From Flavobacteriales bacterium (lineage in GTDB: Bacteria > Bacteroidota > Bacteroidia > Flavobacteriales > TMED113): a DNA stretch of 34,412 nt. The notes under the pieces are model-generated. The model searched no databases, was not told the DNA's origin, and was given only the letters and a program-made list of their open reading frames with translations. The position numbers were made by a program, and so were the translations under genes. Location of the stretch: contig NZWM01000047.1 of the NCBI GenBank assembly GCA_002698365.1, positions 2,390-36,801 of the forward strand. The letters run 5' to 3'. Below, in pieces: positions 7,915-18,017 of the stretch (position 1 is its first letter; each line of letters starts with the position of its first letter).

Positions 7915-10644
7915 TTACTTATCTTTTGTAAAAACAGAAATATTCCCTGAATAAAATTCTTTTACATGGTGGGCCTTGTTATAAACCTCTAAAGTATAGA
8001 AATATACTCCATCTTGAACATAGCCATCATTCTTGTCATAATAATGCTCTGGTAAAAAAGAAGACATTGGTCTATCACTATATGTAGTTTGACCATCCCA
8101 CCATTCACCATCAATACCATAACGAGGATTTATATACATAACCACACCCCATTTATTATATATATATAACACGCTTTCTTCGTGGACATTTGGATTTAAA
8201 TCCGGTATTACAAAGAAATCATTAACACCGTCACCATTAGGAGAAAAACTGTTAGGAATATTCATAGGGCATGAAACACCTATTTCAATAGTATCGCTTG
8301 TATTACAAGATGTAAATGCAAATTCATATATACCATATTCTGAAATTATAGCCTGAGTAGAATTCGAATACGGAGCTACTATCTCAGCTACTGAAGGTGC
8401 ATAGTCTGGGTTCAATTGCACCCAAGGGCCTCCATTAGAATCTGGGGTCATAGCATATAAATCAATCGTGAAAATACAATTTTGATGATCTGATGCTATA
8501 ATATATGGATCAACTACTGTAAAGGTTAAAGTTAGTGTGTCAGTTACACCGCAACTAGAAAAAACAATATTATAATCTCCATAATCTGGAACTATAACAC
8601 TTGCTGTATTGCCTTCACTATTAATAATCATGGTGTTATCTAACTCTCCGTCTCCAGGGCTCCATTCTCCACCGAACGAGGCGCTTGCAGTCAACTCTGT
8701 TTCAAGAGTGCAATAAATAATACCAGGATCCTCTATGTATGGATTGGGATTAATCAACTCAACCATAATAGTAGAGGTGGCCCCACAACCATAATAAATA
8801 AATTCATACGTTCCAAAATTGTCTGCTGTTACAAAAGTGTTTACGCTTTCCGGATTGCTAAAATCAACGCTTCCTGGACCAGAAAAATCCCAATAACCAG
8901 GATCTCCTTCAACAACAGCTTCTAATTGAAATGTTTCTAAACAATAGACCTCCTCAGGACCTGATAAAATTGGAGGAATTGATGACATATTAATTGTTTC
9001 TGAATCAACACCATTACAACCTTCAAATGTAAATACATAACTACCATAATCTGGAACAGAAGCAAATGTGTTAGTATTAAATGGATCATCAATAATAACT
9101 CCACCTGAAGGATTCACGGTCCACTGACCTTCTCCATTTTCGACATTTACTGAAAGAGGAATATTTTCAAGACAAGATAAATTGCCTGGATTATTAATCG
9201 TTGGAATTCCATTAATCACTGTTATTGTAATCTCATCTGAACTAGTTCCACATTCATTCTCTAAAGTCCAAGAAAAAGTGTTGTCTCCAAAAGCTAAATT
9301 TGACACTGAAATATCTGAACTACTTGCAGATGATATGTTTCCTTGACCAGATATCAAAGTCCATTCGCCTGTTTCTCCTATACCCGGTGGATTCCCCGAT
9401 AAATTATAACTTGTTTCACACGTTTCTATATCTTCACCTGTTTGAGCTGGAGTGACAGGGTCCCCATCAGTATCAATAAATATATCTATTGTGTCTTCAC
9501 AGCCATTCTCTGTAGAAATTGTAAACTGATAAGTGTCTGATGCAAGATTTCCTAATGAAGCACTAAATGTCGAGATTATTTCCCCATTACTATTTTGCCA
9601 TTCATAGCTGAACGGACCAGTCCCATCTATATAAACTATAGCACTACCTCCATTCTCATCATCACAAGGTGTATCTTGAATATCTATATTAGTAATGCTT
9701 ACAGACTCGAATATAATATTAACATCGTCTCCCTCAATTCCACCTTCAAAACCACACCAATCTCCGGCATCTCCGCATAATGACGCCCCTGCTGTATAGG
9801 TAGCATTCTCTGTTGGGTATACTGTAATTTCTCCACCAGTACCAATTTGATTTCCAAATTCATCTTGCCAAATAATATCTGTCCCTGCCACAGCTGGTGA
9901 AAATTCAATATTTTCAAGTATATAGTCATTGGCTCCGCTTGGAGTAAATCTCCATCCATCATCTTCACAAGTCCATGCATTTGGAAAATTTCGTTCTATT
10001 CCATCTAATCCAGTGACAACATGTGCAATACTACCATCATCATTGTGTAATGCATGTATAGCAGCACCATCATTCCAAGTACTACAAAGTACTTTTTGAG
10101 CAATATGTGTTTCTATAATATTTGTGCTTTCAAATAATTTGATTTGACTAGAATAACAAATATCTGTACAAGAAAACATTGGTATTCCGCAAAAAGATGC
10201 AATAAACACTCGATTAGGAGCCTCACCAATAGTAGCATATTGAATAGTTCCATTGCCATTAACACCTGGATATATGTCTTGCCAAGGACAGAGAATAGCA
10301 TTCATGGGGGCATCAAAATTATTTGGAACAGCAGCGCCTATATTCCAGCCTGAGTAACCACCCGCATTAGCTGTATTAAAAGACAAGTAGTTGTTAGAAG
10401 ATAGAACCACTTGATTATAAGTATTACCATAAAATTCAAAATCAAACCCCATATTAATAACACCACCAAAAATATCATCTGTATATATATTTGCATCTGT
10501 TAAATCAACGGCAAAAGAAGTGGCAGTTAGAACGACAGGAGTTCCTTCATCACCTTCGCATAAAACAGCATCCCCCTCAGCTACAACTTGTGAAAAAGCA
10601 TATGTGTGAATTAAAAAAAGAAATGAAAGAAACTTAAATCTCAT
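7915..10644 (-). CDS. Secreted multidomain protein with a gliding-motility-associated/T9SS type B C-terminal domain
   Basis: Signal peptide MRFKFLSFLFLIHTYAFSQ; C-terminal NIPNSFSPNGDGVNDFFVIP...YIYNKWG...GEWWDG...DGVYFYTLEV...GNISVFTK. Confidence 0.92.
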   Translation of the reverse strand: MRFKFLSFLFLIHTYAFSQVVAEGDAVLCEGDEGTPVVLTATSFAVDLTDANIYTDDIFGGVINMGFDFEFYGNTYNQVVLSSNNYLSFNTANAGGYSGWNIGAAVPNNFDAPMNAILCPWQDIYPGVNGNGTIQYATIGEAPNRVFIASFCGIPMFSCTDICYSSQIKLFESTNIIETHIAQKVLCSTWNDGAAIHALHNDDGSIAHVVTGLDGIERNFPNAWTCEDDGWRFTPSGANDYILENIEFSPAVAGTDIIWQDEFGNQIGTGGEITVYPTENATYTAGASLCGDAGDWCGFEGGIEGDDVNIIFESVSITNIDIQDTPCDDENGGSAIVYIDGTGPFSYEWQNSNGEIISTFSASLGNLASDTYQFTISTENGCEDTIDIFIDTDGDPVTPAQTGEDIETCETSYNLSGNPPGIGETGEWTLISGQGNISSASSSDISVSNLAFGDNTFSWTLENECGTSSDEITITVINGIPTINNPGNLSCLENIPLSVNVENGEGQWTVNPSGGVIIDDPFNTNTFASVPDYGSYVFTFEGCNGVDSETINMSSIPPILSGPEEVYCLETFQLEAVVEGDPGYWDFSGPGSVDFSNPESVNTFVTADNFGTYEFIYYGCGATSTIMVELINPNPYIEDPGIIYCTLETELTASASFGGEWSPGDGELDNTMIINSEGNTASVIVPDYGDYNIVFSSCGVTDTLTLTFTVVDPYIIASDHQNCIFTIDLYAMTPDSNGGPWVQLNPDYAPSVAEIVAPYSNSTQAIISEYGIYEFAFTSCNTSDTIEIGVSCPMNIPNSFSPNGDGVNDFFVIPDLNPNVHEESVLYIYNKWGVVMYINPRYGIDGEWWDGQTTYSDRPMSSFLPEHYYDKNDGYVQDGVYFYTLEVYNKAHHVKEFYSGNISVFTKDK

Positions 10645-10677
10645 AGCAATCTATTTAAAATTAAAAAGATTTTCCAT

Positions 10678-10711
10678 ATTATAAAATACGCTAAATAGCG
10701 TATTTTATAAT
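10678..10711. repeat. Perfect inverted repeat, 16-bp arms, 2-nt spacer
   Basis: ATTATAAAATACGCTA-AA-TAGCGTATTTTATAAT. Confidence 0.97.
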
Positions 10712-10787
10712 GACCTTATTCTATAAACCTTATTAAACAAATATAATAAAATCACTGCTGAGGTCTAAATATATTAGACAGAAAAGT

Positions 10788-10795
10788 TAACTTTG
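10788..10795 (+). promoter_or_regulatory. Candidate -7 box TAACTTTG upstream of lepA
   Basis: Matches TAnnTTTG, 17 bp before the lepA ATG; no clear -33 TTG seen. Confidence 0.3.
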
Positions 10796-10812
10796 ACTTG
10801 TAAAGCTCAATT

Positions 10813-12615
10813 ATGAAGTCTAAACAAAATTTGATTCGAAATTTCTGCATTATTGCACACATTGATCATGGCAAAAGCACTCTCGCAGATCGATTATTGG
10901 AATTTACAAAAACTATTTCAACTCGGGATTTGCAAAATCAATTATTAGATGACATGGACCTTGAAAGAGAACGTGGTATTACAATAAAAAGTCACGCAAT
11001 CCAAATGGAATATCTTTTTGAAGGAATTAATTATACTTTAAATTTAATTGACACCCCAGGACATGTTGATTTTTCTTATGAAGTTTCTAGATCTATCGCA
11101 GCTTGCGAAGGAGCTTTGTTGGTAGTAGATGCAGCACAAGGAATAGAGGCACAAACTATTTCAAACTTATATCTAGCACTAGAAAACGACTTAACAATTA
11201 TACCAGTATTAAATAAGATTGATTTACCAAATGCCGATCAAGAGGCTATCAAGGATCAAATAATTGATTTATTAGGTTGCGAACCCGAAGAAATCATTGG
11301 AGCATCTGGAAAAACCGGTGAAGGGATACAGAATATCATAACTGAAATTATTAAAAAAATACCAGCACCAAAAGGAAACGATTCTGGTAATCTACAAGCT
11401 TTAATTTTTGACTCTGTGTATAATCCGTTTAGAGGCATAGAAGCTTATTATAAAGTTGTAAATGGAAAATTGAAAAATGGACAAAAAGTAAAGTTTTTTT
11501 CTACCGGGAAGGAATACTCTGCAGAAGAAATTGGAACACTGAAATTGAATAAAGAGCCTAAAGACATCATTCAGACAGGAGATGTGGGATATATTATTTC
11601 CGGCATCAAAAATGCTAAAGAAGTAAAAGTGGGAGATACTATTACTTCTTTTGAAAACCCATGCGATTCTCCAATTGCGGGATTTGAAGAAGTTAAACCG
11701 ATGGTTTTTTCAGGAATTTACCCTGTTGATACAGATGATTATGAGGAACTGCGCAACTCTATCGAAAAATTACAATTAAACGATGCATCATTAACATTTG
11801 AACCCGAATCTTCAATTGCTTTGGGCTTTGGGTTTCGATGTGGTTTCTTAGGGATGCTACACATGGAGATTATTCAAGAAAGACTCGAAAGAGAATTTAA
11901 TATGACTGTTATTAATACAGTTCCAAATGTATCGTACTACGCAACAACAAAAAAGGGAGAAGAAATACAAATCAACAACCCTTCAGACTTCCCATCATTA
12001 GACAAAATCGAATCAGTCACAGAACCATATATAAAAGCTCAGATTATTACAAAAAGTGATTTTATTGGTCCTGTTATGAACCTATGTATCGAAAAAAGAG
12101 GTGTCTTAACATCACAAATTTATTTAACAACTAATAGAGTAGAGTTAGCATTTGAAATGCCACTTGCAGAGATTGTTTTTGATTTTTATGATAAATTAAA
12201 AAGCATTTCAAAAGGATATGCGTCTTTTGATTATCAAGCTGATGGATACAAAACAACCCACCTAGTAAAGCTTGATATCATGTTAAATGGTGATCAAGTA
12301 GATGCATTATCATCCTTATTACACAGAAAACATGCTTATGATATTGGTAAGAAAATTTGTGTCAAATTAAAAAACCTTATCCCAAAACAACAATTTGATG
12401 TAGCAATCCAGGGTGCTATTGGATCTAAAATAATTGCAAGAGAAACCGTTAAAGCTTTACGAAAAGATGTTACTGCAAAATGTTATGGTGGTGATATCAC
12501 GAGAAAACGAAAACTATTAGAAAAACAAAAAAAGGGAAAGAAAAAAATGAAGCAAATTGGAAGTGTAGAAATTCCACAATCTGCATTTCTAGCCGTTTTA
12601 AAATTGAATGATTAA
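10813..12615 (+). CDS. lepA: elongation factor 4 (LepA)
   Basis: [54 protein letters not shown]-terminal [24 protein letters not shown]. Confidence 0.98.
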   Translation: MKSKQNLIRNFCIIAHIDHGKSTLADRLLEFTKTISTRDLQNQLLDDMDLERERGITIKSHAIQMEYLFEGINYTLNLIDTPGHVDFSYEVSRSIAACEGALLVVDAAQGIEAQTISNLYLALENDLTIIPVLNKIDLPNADQEAIKDQIIDLLGCEPEEIIGASGKTGEGIQNIITEIIKKIPAPKGNDSGNLQALIFDSVYNPFRGIEAYYKVVNGKLKNGQKVKFFSTGKEYSAEEIGTLKLNKEPKDIIQTGDVGYIISGIKNAKEVKVGDTITSFENPCDSPIAGFEEVKPMVFSGIYPVDTDDYEELRNSIEKLQLNDASLTFEPESSIALGFGFRCGFLGMLHMEIIQERLEREFNMTVINTVPNVSYYATTKKGEEIQINNPSDFPSLDKIESVTEPYIKAQIITKSDFIGPVMNLCIEKRGVLTSQIYLTTNRVELAFEMPLAEIVFDFYDKLKSISKGYASFDYQADGYKTTHLVKLDIMLNGDQVDALSSLLHRKHAYDIGKKICVKLKNLIPKQQFDVAIQGAIGSKIIARETVKALRKDVTAKCYGGDITRKRKLLEKQKKGKKKMKQIGSVEIPQSAFLAVLKLND

Positions 12616-12662
12616 AATTTGCTTTTTATATTTACATTATTAAACTTAATTTAAACGTAACC

Positions 12663-13019
12663 ATGACAAAAAAAACAAACAAGAAAACCATTAGAAAAAA
12701 AAAGACGATAAAAAAAGAAGATAATTTTGAGTCTTCTGGAATATTAATCCTAAGTGTTATTGGTATTGTTGTATTAATTTATTTTGGAGCCAATACAGAT
12801 ATTAAAGGAGACAATAGCCCAAGTAAGACTGAACTCGAAACCAAACAACCTACAACTGAACAAATAGACAAAATTCCAGAACAAAATTCTATTATGATCG
12901 ATGGTCTCATATACCCCTCAAAAGAGTATGCGTTAAAAAAATTGAAAGACATACCTCAGACAAAATTAACAGAAGAACAAAGAAGGTTTGTAATAAATCC
13001 TAATGGCTTTAAAAATTAA
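12663..13019 (+). CDS. Hypothetical single-TM protein with Lys-rich N-terminus
   Basis: 118-aa ORF in gene order; TM segment GILILSVIGIVVLIYFGA after a basic leader. Confidence 0.65.
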   Translation: MTKKTNKKTIRKKKTIKKEDNFESSGILILSVIGIVVLIYFGANTDIKGDNSPSKTELETKQPTTEQIDKIPEQNSIMIDGLIYPSKEYALKKLKDIPQTKLTEEQRRFVINPNGFKN

Positions 13020-13027
13020 ATACACTT

Positions 13028-13780
13028 ATGGCAGGGCATAGCAAGTGGGCTAATATAAAACATCGAAAAGGGGCGCAAGACGCAAAGCGAGGAAAAGTTT
13101 TCACCAAAATAATAAAAGAAATTTCTGTAGCTGTAAAACAGGGCGGAGATGACCCATCTTCTAACCCCAGATTGCGTGCAGCAATACAAAATGCAAAGGC
13201 AGTAAATATGCCAAAAGATAATGTCCAACGTGCTATTAAAAAAGCTGCTGGAGACGATGACACTTCCTATATGGAAGTTACGTACGAAGGATATGCTCCA
13301 CATGGAGTTGCTATTTTCATTGAATGCACCACTGACAATATTAATAGAACTGTCGCTGATGTAAGAGCAATATTTAATAAAACAGGTGGCGAGTTGGGGA
13401 AAAATGGATCATTAGAATTCTTGTTTGCTAAAAAAGGAGTTTTCCTTATTACACGAGACAAAATTAAAATAGATTTAGAAGAATTTGAAATTGAATTAAT
13501 AGATTTTGGATTAGAAGAGTTCGAGGTTGAACAAAATATGTGTACCATTATTTGTGATTTTGCAAAGTTTGGAGTAATACAAGACAAATTAGCTGAAATG
13601 AATATAGACACTCATTCGGCTGGTATTCATCGCATACCACATGAATCAAAAACATTGTCGCTAGATGAAGCATTAAAAATATTAAATATTATTGAAAGGT
13701 TTGAGGAAAATGATGATGTACAAGAAGTTTTTCACAATTTAAATATAACAGAGGAGATAATTACTGAATTAAATGGATAA
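13028..13780 (+). CDS. yebC: YebC/PmpR family protein
   Basis: MAGHSKWANIKHRKGAQDAKRGKVFTKIIKEI; NPRLRAAIQNAKAVNMPKDNVQRAIKKA. Confidence 0.96.
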   Translation: MAGHSKWANIKHRKGAQDAKRGKVFTKIIKEISVAVKQGGDDPSSNPRLRAAIQNAKAVNMPKDNVQRAIKKAAGDDDTSYMEVTYEGYAPHGVAIFIECTTDNINRTVADVRAIFNKTGGELGKNGSLEFLFAKKGVFLITRDKIKIDLEEFEIELIDFGLEEFEVEQNMCTIICDFAKFGVIQDKLAEMNIDTHSAGIHRIPHESKTLSLDEALKILNIIERFEENDDVQEVFHNLNITEEIITELNG

Positions 13781-15059
13781 ACTAAATGTTTTAATTTTAG
13801 GATCTGGTGGGAGAGAGCATGCTATTGCTTGGAAAACACACCAAAGTTCAATGCTAAATAAATTATATGTTGCACCAGGGAATTCTGGAACACTGAGTTT
13901 GGCTGAAAACCTAGATATCAATATTCATGATTATGAGTCAATTAAAAATTGTATTGTAACTAAAAACATTAATTTATTAATTATTGGCCCCGAAGATCCT
14001 TTGGTAAATGGTTTACATGATCAATTAGAAAATGACTCTGAAGTACACAATTTAATTATAATTGGTCCAAAAAAAGCTGGAGCTCAATTGGAGGGCAGTA
14101 AGTCATTTGCAAAAAGATTTATGTTAAAAAATGCTATCCCTACTGCTAATTTTAAAAGTTTTAACATAGATAATTTAAGTGAAGCTAAAATTTATCTGGA
14201 ACAATCAGCTGCACCATTTGTAATAAAAGCTGATGGCTTGGCGGCGGGCAAAGGAGTATTTATTTGTAAAACACTAGAAGAAGCAAATGCTATAGTTGAA
14301 GATATTCTGGTAAACAAAAAATTTGGTTCTTCGGGAGAAAAAGTTGTCATTGAATCTTTTTTAGAAGGGATAGAGCTTTCGGTATTTATCTTAACAAATG
14401 GAACAGACTATAAAATACTACCAACAGCTAAAGATTATAAAAGAATAGGGGAAAATGATGTGGGATTAAATACTGGGGGAATGGGCGCTATATCCCCAGT
14501 TCCATTTGCAGATAAAATGTTTATCGAAAAAATAAAAACAAAAATTATAGAACCAACTTTAGTGGGATTAAAAAAAGAGAATATTGAATATACTGGTTTT
14601 ATCTTTTTTGGATTAATAAAAGTAGAGAATGAACCCTTTGTAATTGAATATAATGTTCGTCTTGGTGATCCTGAAACACAAGCAATAATGCCCAGAATTA
14701 AGTCAGATTTACTATCATTGCTATCAATGATTAATAAGCAAAAAGCTTTTAAAAAAATGGAATTAAATATTGATCATTCCGTCGCAACAACAGTAATTTT
14801 AACTTCAGGGGGATATCCAGAGAAATATAAAAAAGGATATCCTATAAAAGGATTGGACAATCTTACAGATTCTATTGCTTTTCATGCTGGATTAAAATTA
14901 GAAAATAATAAATACTTAACCAATGGAGGGCGTGTAGTTGCTATCACAACAGTTGATAAAAATATTCCTACAGCAATTAATAAAACATATAAGGATATTG
15001 AAAAAATATCTTTTCAAGACATGTATTTTCGAAAAGACATTGGAAAGGACTTGATTTAA
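13773..15059 (+). CDS. purD: phosphoribosylamine--glycine ligase
   Basis: MDKLNVLILGSGGREHAIAWK; KADGLAAGKGVFI; DYKRIGENDVGLNTGGMGAISP; NVRLGDPETQAIMPRI. Overlaps yebC by 8 nt. Confidence 0.97.
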   Translation: MDKLNVLILGSGGREHAIAWKTHQSSMLNKLYVAPGNSGTLSLAENLDINIHDYESIKNCIVTKNINLLIIGPEDPLVNGLHDQLENDSEVHNLIIIGPKKAGAQLEGSKSFAKRFMLKNAIPTANFKSFNIDNLSEAKIYLEQSAAPFVIKADGLAAGKGVFICKTLEEANAIVEDILVNKKFGSSGEKVVIESFLEGIELSVFILTNGTDYKILPTAKDYKRIGENDVGLNTGGMGAISPVPFADKMFIEKIKTKIIEPTLVGLKKENIEYTGFIFFGLIKVENEPFVIEYNVRLGDPETQAIMPRIKSDLLSLLSMINKQKAFKKMELNIDHSVATTVILTSGGYPEKYKKGYPIKGLDNLTDSIAFHAGLKLENNKYLTNGGRVVAITTVDKNIPTAINKTYKDIEKISFQDMYFRKDIGKDLI

Positions 15060-15235
15060 ATAAATTTCCTCAAGGAGACAAAAAATGCGAATGAAAATAA
15101 TAACACTAGTAGCAAATTAAAATAATTGCCTAAAAGCGGTAGAACGGTAAAAGAGGCTTGGAATAAATCACCTAACCAATAAAAGAAACTTGTCATTTTA
15201 ATAAAATTTAAAGAGCATAAAATTAATAATTAAAA

Positions 15236-15249
15236 TTTTGTATACAAAA
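15236..15249. repeat. 14-bp perfect palindrome TTTTGTATACAAAA
   Basis: Read directly; ends 8 bp before the ATG at 15258. Confidence 0.9.
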
Positions 15250-15257
15250 CGATTATA

Positions 15258-16043
15258 ATGTTAAAAACAATTCTATTTATTTTTATTTCTATGTTTAATG
15301 CGGCTTTTTTCAACAAAATTGTTGTAACAAATAAATTAATTAAGATTCCATCTTATTTATTTAGTTTGATACTTATTATTGTATCCTTACCTATGATTAC
15401 TCACCCATCATCTTTAATCATTTTAACAACAATCATTCTATTAATTGCAACATATAATGAAATAATCCAATTCAACAATAAAAATAAAAAAACAACAATA
15501 CTTAAAAGTGGATTTTTTATAGGATTAATGACAACAATAGATCTAAATTTTTGGATATTTTATCTGCTCATATTATTTGGATTATTTTACTATCAAGAAT
15601 TTAATTGGAGAAACTTTGTGATCCAATTACTTGGTCTGATATTGCCTTTAATATTTTATTATAATTTAAAATTATTAGATTTTGAATTCATAAACTTAAT
15701 GTACACTCAGCACTACTCCACCAAACCTTCGCTGAATATTTTAGACGAATATCCGGTATTTTTATCTCTTCTTAGTATTCTACTAATACTATCAGGAAAA
15801 GAGTTATATAACAACTATTATAAAAAAACTGAACATGCAAAAAAGGGATTTATAATTATTTTAATAATAATACCAATTGTTATTGTTAATATTATACTCT
15901 ACCAAAAACTCCAATTCGGTTATCTTCTAGCTCTTCCAATCACAATGTTGATCGGGAATTATTTAATCTATGTTAAGCAAGTATATTTTCGAACATTTTT
16001 ATTAGGTTTGTTGTTTGTATCATTTTTATTTGACATTTTTTAG
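15258..16043 (+). CDS. Polytopic membrane protein, DUF6427-like
   Basis: Multiple hydrophobic helices; position after purD fits the flavobacterial DUF6427 neighbourhood (from memory, not searched). Confidence 0.6.
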   Translation: MLKTILFIFISMFNAAFFNKIVVTNKLIKIPSYLFSLILIIVSLPMITHPSSLIILTTIILLIATYNEIIQFNNKNKKTTILKSGFFIGLMTTIDLNFWIFYLLILFGLFYYQEFNWRNFVIQLLGLILPLIFYYNLKLLDFEFINLMYTQHYSTKPSLNILDEYPVFLSLLSILLILSGKELYNNYYKKTEHAKKGFIIILIIIPIVIVNIILYQKLQFGYLLALPITMLIGNYLIYVKQVYFRTFLLGLLFVSFLFDIF

Positions 16044-16045
16044 TT

Positions 16046-16747
16046 ATGAAATTTGGCATAGTTGTTTTTCCCGGCTCGAATTGTGATGAAGATGCAGTAT
16101 ATGCACTTGATAAAATTCTAAAACAAAAGGTAGTTAAGCTTTGGCATAAAGACACTGACTTACAAAATGTAGATTTCATTATTTTACCCGGTGGATTCTC
16201 ATATGGTGACTACTTACGATCTGGTGCAATTGCACGATTTTCACCAATTATGGAAAAAGTAATTGAATTTGCAAATAAAGGTGGATTTGTGTTGGGTATT
16301 TGTAATGGCTTCCAAATATTATGTGAAGCCAATTTATTACCCGGCACATTAATTAGAAATGAAAATCATAATTTTATTTGTAAAAACGTATTTATTAAAC
16401 CTCAACATAATTTAACTATTTTCACTGAAAACACCGGAGAAAAGGGTGTTTTTAAAATTCCCATAGCACATGCAGAGGGGCGATATTTTGCAGATGCAAA
16501 AACACTACAAAACATTGTTGACAATAAGCAGATTATTTTTAAGTACTGCGATACTAATGGTGAAATTAACAAAAAATCTAACCCCAATGGTTCATTAAAA
16601 AATATTGCGGGGATTTGTAATGAAAAAAGAAATGTGTTTGGCATGATGCCTCATCCAGAAAGAGCATGTGACCCATCATTAAACAACATCGATGGCAAAT
16701 TGATCCTTGAAGGAGCAATCAAAATGTGCGAAAACATGGGGAAGTAA
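16046..16747 (+). CDS. purQ: phosphoribosylformylglycinamidine synthase, glutaminase subunit
   Basis: MKFGIVVFPGSNCDEDA; LPGGFSYGDYLRSGAIARFSPIM; VLGICNGFQILCE; MMPHPERA. Confidence 0.97.
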   Translation: MKFGIVVFPGSNCDEDAVYALDKILKQKVVKLWHKDTDLQNVDFIILPGGFSYGDYLRSGAIARFSPIMEKVIEFANKGGFVLGICNGFQILCEANLLPGTLIRNENHNFICKNVFIKPQHNLTIFTENTGEKGVFKIPIAHAEGRYFADAKTLQNIVDNKQIIFKYCDTNGEINKKSNPNGSLKNIAGICNEKRNVFGMMPHPERACDPSLNNIDGKLILEGAIKMCENMGK

Positions 16748-16854
16748 TTAAATCATATTATAGCACCGATTAATTATATATTAACTACTCCCCCACCCCA
16801 ATACTATCTCTAACCAATATAAAACAAAGATTGTGCCAAACTAAAAAACCCACC

Positions 16855-17445
16855 CTATTGTTTCTTAGGATAGTATATCTTTTTAGCTTTTATATATTCT
16901 TGTACAAGTGGTGGTAAAGGCTGTTGTTGAACTTCATCGAATGAAAGTAATAGTGATGATCTAATAGATGTTGAAGATGTTGCAATTAAATCAGATTGAA
17001 GTACTGTCAAGCAAGTATTTGATTTTATAATTTTCTGATCTCTTGGATAGACAATAATTCGAAAATTATTTAAAATATAATCTGACTTATACCAATCACC
17101 ATTTACCAAGCTAATATAATTATCTGAGCCCATAATAATTTCAAAACCATAATGAGAATATTTGTCTTGTAAAAAAGATAATGTGTTTGCAGTATAATAG
17201 GGTGGGGGCAATTGTCGCTCTAAGTCTGATACAATAATTTTTTTTTTATTACCAACTCCGAGTTTAACCATCTGCAGTCTATCATCAAAGGAAGCAATCA
17301 CTTGCCCCTTCTTAAAAGGACTTTCAGGTGTAACAATAAACCAAATTTGATCGAATAGAGAAAAATGTGAATTATTAATGATCTGTATATGACCATTGTG
17401 TATTGGGTCAAAACTACCGAAAAACAATCCGATTTTTTTCTTCAT
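16855..17445 (-). CDS. nadD: nicotinate-nucleotide adenylyltransferase
   Basis: KIGLFFGSFDPIHNGHIQI; IMGSDNYISL; SSTSIRSSL. Confidence 0.95.
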   Translation of the reverse strand: MKKKIGLFFGSFDPIHNGHIQIINNSHFSLFDQIWFIVTPESPFKKGQVIASFDDRLQMVKLGVGNKKKIIVSDLERQLPPPYYTANTLSFLQDKYSHYGFEIIMGSDNYISLVNGDWYKSDYILNNFRIIVYPRDQKIIKSNTCLTVLQSDLIATSSTSIRSSLLLSFDEVQQQPLPPLVQEYIKAKKIYYPKKQ

Positions 17446-18017
17446 AAGAATAAAAAGGATTTAACATAATTATATATTTCTGATTTAGCAATTGATAAAT
17501 CATCATTGACTAGCTCCCAATCCATTTTATCAGAGAACATCATCTCCACTCCCATTTTTTCAATTCTTAAAAGTAAGTTTTTATTTGATTCTGTTTTTCT
17601 TTGAATCAATCTTTTTTTTACGACTTCAATTGAAGGAGGTTGAATAAAAATTGTCCGAGCTTTATCTTTAAAATATTGCTTTATGGACAGAGCTCCCTTA
17701 ACGTCTACATCAAATAAAATATTTTTACCACTGCCCAGAAGATCTTGTGTTGAAGATTTCAGTGTACCATAAAAATGGTCTGGATAAACTTCCTCCCACT
17801 CCAAAAATTCATTCATTTTTATTTTTTCCTTAAACTGATTTAGAGATAAAAAAACATATTGCTCACCTTCTTTTTCCATTGGTCGTTTTAAGCGGCTAGA
17901 TGCAGATATTGAAAAAGCCAGATTTAAATCCTTTTTAGAAAGTAAATGATTAACCAAAGTTGTTTTTCCTGAACCACTGGTTCCACATACAACAATAATT
18001 TTGCCGTCTTTTTTCAT
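17442..18017 (-). CDS. gmk: guanylate kinase
   Basis: VVCGTSGSGKTTLVNHLL; SASSRLKRPMEKEGEQYVFLS; ILFDVDVKGALSIKQ. 4-nt overlap with nadD. Confidence 0.96.
   Translation of the reverse strand: MKKDGKIIVVCGTSGSGKTTLVNHLLSKKDLNLAFSISASSRLKRPMEKEGEQYVFLSLNQFKEKIKMNEFLEWEEVYPDHFYGTLKSSTQDLLGSGKNILFDVDVKGALSIKQYFKDKARTIFIQPPSIEVVKKRLIQRKTESNKNLLLRIEKMGVEMMFSDKMDWELVNDDLSIAKSEIYNYVKSFLFL

Noticed and set aside
7843-7947. 34-aa plus-strand ORF (MRTDCNWCGNQNDAIRLRRKIKCYLLIFCKNRNIP) and a 7-bp inverted repeat GATTGCA/TGCAATC between ribE and the T9SS gene
   Set aside because: ORF is short, overlaps the T9SS gene end and has no recognisable motif; the inverted repeat is short with a long spacer and no U-tract.
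9699-10301. 93-aa and 62-aa minus-strand ORFs in the T9SS gene
   Set aside because: Alternative frames inside a well-supported CDS.
13009-13303. 84-aa and 95-aa minus-strand ORFs antisense to yebC
   Set aside because: Antisense to highly conserved yebC; no independent support.
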